Part shown: piece after piece, positions 57,523 through 64,000 of the stretch
How positions within the stretch are numbered: the stretch's first letter is position 1
How the letters are laid out: each line of letters begins with the position of its first letter
Source of the DNA: Flavobacterium sp. SH_e
GTDB lineage: Bacteria; Bacteroidota; Bacteroidia; Flavobacteriales; Flavobacteriaceae
Direction of reading: 5' to 3'
Assembly (NCBI RefSeq): GCF_025717045.1
Contig: NZ_JAOVZN010000004.1
Location: 1 to 64,000, forward strand
DNA length: 64,000 nt
Position numbers and translations under genes: made by a program
Notes under the pieces: model-generated
The model's database searches: none
Told to the model about the DNA's origin: nothing
The model's input: only the letters and a program-made list of their open reading frames with translations

Positions 57523-58551
57523 CTACTTAACCAGCACGCTTTTATATTTGTCAATATTTTTTAAAACAATTCCTGTCCCTCTTACTACTGCTCTAAGGGG
57601 ATCTTCTGCAATATAAACCGGCAGATCTGTCTTCTGGGAAATTCTTTTATCAAGACCTCGGAGCATTGCTCCTCCTCCTGCCAAATACAGTCCAGTGTTA
57701 TAAATATCTGCCGCCAGCTCAGGAGGCGTAACTGAAAGCGTTACCATAATGGCGTCTTCAATTCTAAGTATTGATTTATCTAAAGCTCTCGCAATTTCTC
57801 TTGAGGTTATCTGCACCTCTTTGGGTTTACCTGTAAGCAGATCTCTTCCCCGCACCATCATATCAACTGGAGCATCTTCAAGCTCTTCAATCGCTGCACC
57901 CACTTCTATTTTTATCTGTTCTGCGGTGGCTTCACCTACATACAGATTATGATGCGTTCTCATGTAATAGAGTATATCTCCGGTAAAAACATCTCCCGCA
58001 ATTTTTATGGATTTATCGCAGATGATGCCGCCAAGAGCAACAACCGCAATTTCTGTGGTTCCTCCCCCGATATCCACAATGATATTTCCTTTGGGCTGCA
58101 TAACATCAAGCCCCATTCCTATAGCCGCCGCCATAGGCTCATGAATCAAGAAGACTTCTTTTCCGTTCACCCTTTCGCAGGACTCTTTTACCGCTCTCAT
58201 TTCAACCTCCGTAATGCCGCTTGGAATGCAGACCACCATACGCAGAGCCGGCTTAAAAAGATTTTTCTTTATCTCAGGTATATTACTGATAAACCAGCTA
58301 ATCATTTTTTCCGAAGCATCAAAATCAGCAATGACCCCATCCTTAAGCGGTCGAATAGTTTTAATATTCTCGTGGGTCTTACCCTGCATTAAGCTGGCTT
58401 CTTTACCCACAGCAATAATTTTTCCGTTCCTTATGTCTCTTGCCACTATTGAAGGGCTGTCTACTACAATCTTTCCTCCGTGGATTATTAAAGTGTTGGC
58501 AGTTCCCAAATCCATAGCGATTTCCACTATCATAAAATCAAATAAGCCCAT
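57523..58551 (-). CDS. mreB: MreB/actin-like rod-shape protein, stand-alone copy
   Basis: This 342-residue protein has all actin-fold nucleotide motifs: phosphate 1 DLGTANTLI, connect/phosphate 2 IVDIGGGTTEIAV, HEPMAAAIG and adenosine motif YLAGGGAMLRGLD. MreB forms filaments under the inner membrane that guide wall synthesis. The standard flavobacterial operon order mreB-mreC-mreD is absent: the next gene downstream is the Rossmann protein on the other strand. This is therefore probably a second paralogue or a relocated gene. A 10-bp inverted repeat ends 1 bp before its start codon. Confidence 0.9.
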   Translation of the reverse strand: MGLFDFMIVEIAMDLGTANTLIIHGGKIVVDSPSIVARDIRNGKIIAVGKEASLMQGKTHENIKTIRPLKDGVIADFDASEKMISWFISNIPEIKKNLFKPALRMVVCIPSGITEVEMRAVKESCERVNGKEVFLIHEPMAAAIGMGLDVMQPKGNIIVDIGGGTTEIAVVALGGIICDKSIKIAGDVFTGDILYYMRTHHNLYVGEATAEQIKIEVGAAIEELEDAPVDMMVRGRDLLTGKPKEVQITSREIARALDKSILRIEDAIMVTLSVTPPELAADIYNTGLYLAGGGAMLRGLDKRISQKTDLPVYIAEDPLRAVVRGTGIVLKNIDKYKSVLVK

Positions 58552-58552
58552 A

Positions 58553-58577
58553 GTATCGTTTTATAAAAAAACGATAC
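58553..58577. promoter_or_regulatory. Perfect inverted repeat at the mreB start
   Basis: GTATCGTTTT (58553-58562) and AAAACGATAC (58568-58577) are perfect 10-bp arms, 5 nt apart, ending 1 bp before the start codon. In mRNA this makes a stem over the ribosome-binding site; in DNA it could be an operator. Confidence 0.55.
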
Positions 58578-58699
58578 AATAGGAGTTTTATTCTCTTTTG
58601 TCTGAAAATATAGTGGTGAATTTATATAAAGAATACTTAAATCTTCCCCAAAGAGGGAATTCACGAATCATTAACAGGTAACAACAAAACTAACCAAAA

Positions 58700-58731
58700 G
58701 TAAAAAGATGTCTGACAAATCAGACATCTTT
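58700..58731 (-). terminator. Terminator of the M28 peptidase gene
   Basis: The perfect 12-bp stem 58704-58715 / 58720-58731 has a CAAA loop, followed by U-rich sequence on the minus strand. It lies 9 bp past the stop codon at 58741. Confidence 0.88.
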
Positions 58732-58740
58732 GTGATATAA

Positions 58741-60210
58741 CTAATTCTCTTTTTTTTGCGGAATCACTTTTGGCCGTTCATGCTGATTAGATAAAATCCA
58801 GCCAGTTCTATAAATCCAATCTGTCATTTTATGCAGTTTTGCAAAATCAATATTCTCAGATTCATCCATTGGAGTATGGTATTGGCTGTGCAGTACACTT
58901 GTAAAAAATACTGCCGGAATATTTTTTCTGGCATAAGGCAAATGATCAGATCTAAAATAAAAGAATTCAGGATGTTCGGGTCTGTCCCAAAGTTTATCAA
59001 GTTCGAATTTTGGCCCTTCGTCGTTGGCTTTTTTAGCGGCAGCGACCAAATCGGGCGAATTTTGATGCGGCTCGCTTGAACCTAAAAGTGCTGCCTGATT
59101 GATATTATTTCGACCTATCATATCGCCGTTTAAAACTGCAATTATATCTTTTTCAGTTACTGTAGGATGTGAAGCATACCAGCTCGACCCTAACAATCCT
59201 CGTTCTTCTGAACCATGAAATACAAATAGAGCGGATCTTTTCGCAGGCTGCTTTCTGTAAGCTCTAGCAATAGCCAGCATCGCCACGCAGGTACTTGCAT
59301 TATCATCTGCTCCGTTATAAATTGAATCCTGTCCGTATTTCTGTCTTACGCCATCATGGTCTTGGTGTCCGCTGAAAAGTACATATTCATTTTTTAATTT
59401 AGAATCAGTTCCTTCAATTTTTCCAACAACATTTACAGATGGATATTTGTAAGTTTCTGAAACTACTTCGGCAGATAAAAAGTCTTTTGTATTTTTAAGA
59501 AATTCCATTTGATCATTGTGCACCCAAAAAGCAGGCATTCTAGGAGGAACAGGCATTTTATCGCGGTATCCTTCAATTCCGTAAACGCCTCGCCTCATTT
59601 GAGGCTCTACTTCAGGCCAGCTTTTTTCGCCCAATTCATCTGCAACGATAATAAGAGCTGCAGCACCTCTATAGGCTAAATCTTCATAATATTTCTGTTT
59701 CACAAATCCGGGATAACGCCTTTCAAAAAGTGAAATATTATCTAGAATTCCGTCTTTTGATGCCAGAACAACAACAGCTTTTCCTTTCACATCTATTTTT
59801 CTGATTTCTTCTGCAGAAACTTTTCCTAAAAATAAAATTGGAGCTTCAACTTTTTTCGTGGTTGTTTCGGCCACTAGAACATCGCTCCATAATTTAAATT
59901 CTTTTTGCCCGATTTTAAATCTGGTATTATTGGTAACTTGATGCCTGTATAAATCAAAAAACTGAAAGAAAGTGCCATCGTCTCCCGCTGGTGACATTCC
60001 TGCTTCTTTGGCTTTCTCTGCCAGCCACATGGATACTTTTAATTCATCTAAAGTACCAGCTTCACGACCGTTAAAATGATCGCCTGCCATTTGGTACATA
60101 TCTGTTTTAAGATCCTTTAAAGTGATCGCACTGACCAAAGGTTTTTTGATCGTTTGCGAAAAAATCACATTACAGCTTAAACTGAAAAATAAAAATAACT
60201 TCTTCTTCAT
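58741..60210 (-). CDS. M28 family zinc aminopeptidase with PA domain
   Basis: This 489-residue protein has a signal peptide ending IFSQ, a PA-type inserted domain (about 110-240) and the M28 core with zinc ligands in SGHQDHDG, ADDNASTC, HGSEERGLLGS, NGDMIG and SDHLPYA. M28 enzymes carry two zinc ions and release N-terminal amino acids. Together with the S33 and M13 enzymes nearby, it extends the extracytoplasmic peptide-degrading capacity. It is a single gene; the ATG gives a clean signal peptide. Confidence 0.93.
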   Translation of the reverse strand: MKKKLFLFFSLSCNVIFSQTIKKPLVSAITLKDLKTDMYQMAGDHFNGREAGTLDELKVSMWLAEKAKEAGMSPAGDDGTFFQFFDLYRHQVTNNTRFKIGQKEFKLWSDVLVAETTTKKVEAPILFLGKVSAEEIRKIDVKGKAVVVLASKDGILDNISLFERRYPGFVKQKYYEDLAYRGAAALIIVADELGEKSWPEVEPQMRRGVYGIEGYRDKMPVPPRMPAFWVHNDQMEFLKNTKDFLSAEVVSETYKYPSVNVVGKIEGTDSKLKNEYVLFSGHQDHDGVRQKYGQDSIYNGADDNASTCVAMLAIARAYRKQPAKRSALFVFHGSEERGLLGSSWYASHPTVTEKDIIAVLNGDMIGRNNINQAALLGSSEPHQNSPDLVAAAKKANDEGPKFELDKLWDRPEHPEFFYFRSDHLPYARKNIPAVFFTSVLHSQYHTPMDESENIDFAKLHKMTDWIYRTGWILSNQHERPKVIPQKKEN

Positions 60211-60551
60211 AATTAAAAATCAAATTAAAGATTGAATAATTTTCTGATAAAAAAAGAAGGGTCTGAAAAAAAGACAAATCTATGTTTTTTATAAACATAC
60301 TTCAAAAAAAGATAAAATTTCAATTCTATTCTGTTCAATTTTCAATAAAAACAAGACTTAACCTACAATACATCAAACATCAAAACAAAACACTATTGAA
60401 TCTTATGCAAAAGAGCATTACTTATTTTTACGATAATTTATTATTTTAATGATAAAATGGTAAAATAACATTTTTCGAGGCTTGTTATCGATAAATAATC
60501 TTCATTTCAAAAAAAATAAATAATATTGCTGAATTGATTGTTACCAAAAAC
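60211..60551. other. Intergenic region before the sigma factor gene
   Basis: This 341-bp AT-rich region lies between divergent genes. A weak inverted repeat ATAACA/TGTTAT lies near 60466-60489. I see no convincing promoter or operator beyond that. Confidence 0.4.
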
Positions 60552-61139
60552 ATGGCTCAAAATTCGAATATAGACGAAAAAAAACTTCTTCTTGAATTGT
60601 CTCAAGGAAGTGAGCTTGCGTTTACCAATATGTACAATCAATATAAAAATAATGTGTACTCTACTGCTTTACGAATCACGAAATCGAAAATTCAAGCAGA
60701 AGAAGCCGTTCAGGACATTTTTTTAAAGATATGGCAGAATCGCGAGAATTTAGCTGAAGTTACTCATTTTGAAAATTACCTCTACATAATCTCACGCAAT
60801 CATTTGTTCAATTCGATTAAAAAAATTGCCCGAGAAACAAGTCAAATAACCGAATTCAATCAGAAAGAAGCTGGAATTATTGATACTGACAGCAATATCA
60901 AAGATGAACAGTACAATACGATTTTAAATCAAATCGTTGAACAGCTGCCACCTCAACAGCAAAAAGTTTATCAAATGGCCAAAAGAGACGGCCTTAGTCA
61001 TCAAAAAATTGGTGAAGATTTAGGCATCTCAACCGAGACGGTAAAAAAACATATGGCTCAGGCTTTAAAATTTATACGTCTTAAAATTTCTCCATACATG
61101 AATATATTCATGTCATTACTGCTATTTTTAAAGTTCTAG
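60552..61139 (+). CDS. FecI-like ECF RNA polymerase sigma factor
   Basis: This 195-residue protein starts at the ATG at 60552; an upstream TTG at 60534 is possible but less likely. It has sigma region 2 (LAFTNMYNQYKNNVYSTALRI, RITKSKIQAEEAVQDIFLKIW in part) and region 4 (LPPQQQKVYQMAKRDGLSHQKIG, then ISTETVKKHMAQALKFIR in part). ECF sigmas of this group are released by FecR when a TonB-receptor STN domain senses substrate. The fecR gene follows after 211 bp and the STN receptor gene after that, a complete signalling set. Confidence 0.92.
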   Translation: MAQNSNIDEKKLLLELSQGSELAFTNMYNQYKNNVYSTALRITKSKIQAEEAVQDIFLKIWQNRENLAEVTHFENYLYIISRNHLFNSIKKIARETSQITEFNQKEAGIIDTDSNIKDEQYNTILNQIVEQLPPQQQKVYQMAKRDGLSHQKIGEDLGISTETVKKHMAQALKFIRLKISPYMNIFMSLLLFLKF

Positions 61140-61350
61140 ACTAAAGTTTTTTCTTTCAAAAAAGCCGAAAACTACATTTTTTTACATTTTTTTTTCATTT
61201 TTTTCACTTTCGACTACTCCCTCCTCTTTTTTAAATGGTCTTTATATAAAAGGGACATTTAAAACGTGTTCTATCCCTAAAATTAGAAGGGCTAAAAAAA
61301 AACTCCAATCTATCATTTACAAACAAGTACTAATTTAATTAACGAAACAA

Positions 61351-62397
61351 ATGCAGCAAAAAAAATTCAAAGAGTTATTTGAAGGCTATCTGCAGAATAA
61401 TCTATCTGATGCGGAACAGCAGCAAATGATGGAAATAATTCAGCAGGGAGAGCATGATGATTTTCTGAAGGAAAAAATTCAAGATATGCTGAAAGCAAAT
61501 TACGCTATAGATGTAATGGATAAAAAACAAAGTGACGACATTCTAAATTACATTTTATCTAAACCGCAAAGCGAATCTAAAGTTGTGGAATTGAATCCGA
61601 AGAGAAGAAGAAAAGTAATTTTGCAATCATTTTTAGTCGCTGCTAGTGTCGCTTTATTGATTGTATTAGGAAACTCATTGTTTTTTAAACAAAAAACAAC
61701 TCTTCCTCTTGCGCCAGAGACACCTACTGTTGTGGCACAAAATACTTTAATTGATTTTAGCGGAAAACAATTGGTGCATCTTCCTGATGGAAGTACTGTT
61801 CTTTTAAATGATAACAGTACGTTAAAATACGATCAGAATTCTTTTGACTCCGAAACTCGTGAAGTTACCTTAACTGGAGAAGCTTTTTTTGACATTAAGC
61901 ACAATCCTAAAAAACCATTTATCGTACATACTGGTAAAATTCAGACTAAAGTTTTAGGAACTGCTTTTAATATTAATGCTCAAAATTCTTCTAACAGCAT
62001 TGAAGTTACAGTTGCTCGCGGTAAAGTTCAGGTGGGAGATACCGAAAAAATATTTGGCGTAATCACTCCTAATCAGCAGATTAAAGTCAACAAAAGCACT
62101 TTAAATTTTGAACAGAATAACGTAAGCGCGGCCATTGTAACCGAATGGAAAAGCAATTACTTAATTCTGGATGATATTAATATGGCCGAAGCCACTTCTT
62201 TAATTTCTCAAAAATACAAGGTGCAGATTTTGATCTCGAATGATAAAATTAAGAATTGCCGAATAACAGCAAGTTTCTTAAACGAAGAAGATTTAGATCA
62301 TGTATTGAAAGTAATAAGCAGTGTTATAGAAACTGAATATCATTACAACAAAGCTGGAGCTGTTATTTTGGACGGAAAAGGCTGTGAAAAAGAGTAA
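61351..62397 (+). CDS. FecR-family anti-sigma factor
   Basis: This 348-residue protein has a cytoplasmic N-terminal anti-sigma region (1-85), a membrane helix (about 90-110, QSFLVAASVALLIVLGNSLFF in part) and the periplasmic FecR domain (about 130-240, LTGEAFFDIKHNPKKPFIVHT in part). The C-terminal DUF4974 domain (about 265-340, MAEATSLISQKYKVQILIS) resembles an STN fold. It relays receptor occupancy to the sigma factor. Spacing to the receptor gene (187 bp) includes a hairpin. Confidence 0.92.
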   Translation: MQQKKFKELFEGYLQNNLSDAEQQQMMEIIQQGEHDDFLKEKIQDMLKANYAIDVMDKKQSDDILNYILSKPQSESKVVELNPKRRRKVILQSFLVAASVALLIVLGNSLFFKQKTTLPLAPETPTVVAQNTLIDFSGKQLVHLPDGSTVLLNDNSTLKYDQNSFDSETREVTLTGEAFFDIKHNPKKPFIVHTGKIQTKVLGTAFNINAQNSSNSIEVTVARGKVQVGDTEKIFGVITPNQQIKVNKSTLNFEQNNVSAAIVTEWKSNYLILDDINMAEATSLISQKYKVQILISNDKIKNCRITASFLNEEDLDHVLKVISSVIETEYHYNKAGAVILDGKGCEKE

Positions 62398-62509
62398 AGA
62401 AAAAAGAGTAAAGAAGATCAAAGCTGACTAACCTCCTACTTAGAAAGCTTTCGAAAATAAATATTAACCTTAAAAACAAAGACCAATTAACCAAAACTAA
62501 ATTAAAAAA

Positions 62510-62535
62510 GCCATCTAGCTCCTACACCAGATGGC
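62510..62535 (+). terminator. Hairpin between fecR and the TonB receptor gene
   Basis: GCCATCT (62510-62516) and AGATGGC (62529-62535) form a perfect 7-bp stem, followed by CTAGATTTTT. It may act as a partial terminator; it resembles the susD-end hairpins in separating units that need different expression. Confidence 0.55.
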
Positions 62536-62584
62536 CTAGATTTTTAACAATTAATCCAGTAACCATTAAAAAACAAGCAAATTT

Positions 62585-64000
62585 ATGAAATTACGCTGTA
62601 AAACAACCATGTTTGACAGGGAAAAGAATTCGTCTTTTTTTCATCTGTCAAAAAAAACCATTATGATTATGCGAATCAGTTTATTCCACATTTTCTTGCT
62701 GACCTGCGGTACGCACATGATTTTCGCTACCGAAATGAGCGGTCAGAATTTAGAGTCAATATCTGTTGACATTGAACTGCATAATCAGGATATTAAAACG
62801 CTTTTTAAAACTATAGAAACCAGAACAGGGTTATTGTTTGCATATCAGCCACAACTTATAAAAGATTTTCCGAAAGTAACTACTCAAAGAGGAAGAAGAA
62901 GCGTAAGCGAAATTTTAAATTCTGTATTTCAAGGTACTAATTTAGTCTACAAACAAGTTGACAAAAATGTTGTAATCTATAAAAAAGAAGTTGTCAAAAC
63001 TGCCGAAAAAACAGAGAATGAAAAAGAAGTCAATTTTATGCTTAACGGAAAAGTGCTGGATGAAAACGGACAGCCACTTCCTGGTGTTTCTGTAGCGGTT
63101 GTAGGCGGCAACAAACAAGGAATATCTGATTTTGACGGACAGTTTTTTATCGAATTGCCTAAAGGAAAACATATCTTAAGAATATCTTATTTAGGATATA
63201 AAACACAGGACGTTACAGTTGAAAACCAAACTTCGATCACAATCAAAATGCAGCCTGATTTGGCAAAATTAGACGAGGTTGTAATTATTGGATACGGTAC
63301 AACCACTAGAAGAACTTCAACTGGATCTGTAGTTAAAATTACTGCCGAAGATATTGAAAAACAGCCCATAACTAATATTCTGCAAAGCTTACAGGGAAGA
63401 ACTCCTGGTGTATTTGTGACACAAACTTCCGGATATGCAGGAAGTAACATGAATATCAGTATTCGCGGAACAAATTCTATTGCGGGCGATAATCTTCCTT
63501 TGTATGTAATTGATGGTGTTCCTTACATTGGCGATGATATTAAAGAGCAGGTACAATCCGATCGAGTAATTAGAGGTGCTCAAAAATCAACTAGTCCATT
63601 AAATGTTATAAATCCAAACGACATTCAAAGCATTGAAATCCTTAAAGATGCCGATGCAACCGCAATTTACGGATCTAGAGGTGCAAACGGCGTTGTTCTT
63701 ATTACTACAAAAAAAGGAGAAGCAGGAAAAACAGTCTTTACTGTAAACACCAACTCTGGAATTTCTGACGTGGCACATATGGTGAAAACTTTAGATACTC
63801 CAACTTATTTAAACATGCTTCGTACAGCACTAACCAATTCTAATGCGCAGCCAAGCAGTTTCAGTACGGGAATTGCTTTAACAGATTTTGATCAAAATGC
63901 CTATACAAACTGGCAGGAAAAATTAATTGGGGGAACTGCCGATTTTACAAATTTCTCTGCAAGTTTAAAAGGAGGAAATGAAAATACAAACTTCTTATTA
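62585..64000 (+). CDS. SusC/RagA-type TonB receptor with STN signalling domain, incomplete at the right edge
   Basis: The open frame from the ATG at 62585 runs 472 codons to the end of the window without a stop. A signal peptide (about 25-52, HIFLLTCGTHMIFAT) is followed by the STN domain (about 60-135, IELHNQDIKTLFKTIETRTG; LVYKQVDKNVVIYKK), a carboxypeptidase-regulatory-like domain (about 155-235, LNGKVLDENGQPLPGVSV), then the plug (LQGRTPGVFVTQTSG, IRGTNSIAG, LKDADATAIYGSRGANGVVL) and the start of the barrel. The STN domain links it to the FecR/FecI genes just before it. A susD partner would be expected just past the edge. Confidence 0.93.
   Translation, partial: MKLRCKTTMFDREKNSSFFHLSKKTIMIMRISLFHIFLLTCGTHMIFATEMSGQNLESISVDIELHNQDIKTLFKTIETRTGLLFAYQPQLIKDFPKVTTQRGRRSVSEILNSVFQGTNLVYKQVDKNVVIYKKEVVKTAEKTENEKEVNFMLNGKVLDENGQPLPGVSVAVVGGNKQGISDFDGQFFIELPKGKHILRISYLGYKTQDVTVENQTSITIKMQPDLAKLDEVVIIGYGTTTRRTSTGSVVKITAEDIEKQPITNILQSLQGRTPGVFVTQTSGYAGSNMNISIRGTNSIAGDNLPLYVIDGVPYIGDDIKEQVQSDRVIRGAQKSTSPLNVINPNDIQSIEILKDADATAIYGSRGANGVVLITTKKGEAGKTVFTVNTNSGISDVAHMVKTLDTPTYLNMLRTALTNSNAQPSSFSTGIALTDFDQNAYTNWQEKLIGGTADFTNFSASLKGGNENTNFLL

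Overview
The window is about 64 kb of AT-rich chromosome from a Bacteroidota bacterium, most likely a Flavobacterium or close relative. Four things point there: SusC/SusD pairs, a type IX secretion (T9SS) PorV protein with a secreted protease carrying a T9SS sorting domain, a FecI/FecR/STN-receptor signalling set, and promoters of the Bacteroidota type (TTG, about 18 nt, TAnnTTTG). No rRNA, tRNA, CRISPR array, prophage or insertion sequence was seen.

Layout. 1-8 kb: a promoter firing out of the left edge, an outer-membrane barrel protein, an S33 peptidase lipoprotein, an SDR oxidoreductase, an M13 metallopeptidase, a small secreted protein, and porV. 8-18 kb: a 2589-residue subtilase with a T9SS C-terminal domain directly upstream of porV, and divergent from it a TPR/transmembrane/HTH regulator. 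18-20 kb: an HxlR regulator divergent from an mdaB-like quinone reductase and an SRPBCC protein. 20.5-27.1 kb: a probable five-gene leftward operon (LytS-type kinase, LytTR regulator, DUF3500-like lipoprotein, HupE/UreJ-like membrane protein, TonB-dependent receptor) whose substrate is unknown.

28-56 kb: a large locus, nearly all leftward, that looks like a two-part xylan/arabinoxylan utilisation locus. Part one is susC-susD-GH8-GH3. Part two is susC-susD-GH43-SGNH esterase-CE6-like esterase-GH43-GH3-(decayed GH43/CBM6 relic)-GH97. Upstream lie a NrtR/AraR-like Nudix regulator and a LacI-family regulator. Six copies of the palindrome CAAYCGRTTG sit in the three control regions. At both susC promoters one copy ends exactly 18 nt before a TATATTTG -7 box, so it overlaps the -33 box, and a second copy lies about 310 bp further upstream. 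This suggests LacI-type repression with possible looping. The inferred workflow is that the SusCD pairs import oligosaccharides, esterases remove acetyl groups, GH43 enzymes remove arabinose or xylose, and GH8/GH3 finish the chain. No endo-xylanase is present in the window.

56-64 kb: a Rossmann-fold protein, a possible GlcG/HbpS-like relic, a stand-alone MreB with an inverted repeat at its start, an M28 peptidase, and a FecI sigma factor, FecR anti-sigma factor and STN-domain TonB receptor. The receptor runs off the right edge.
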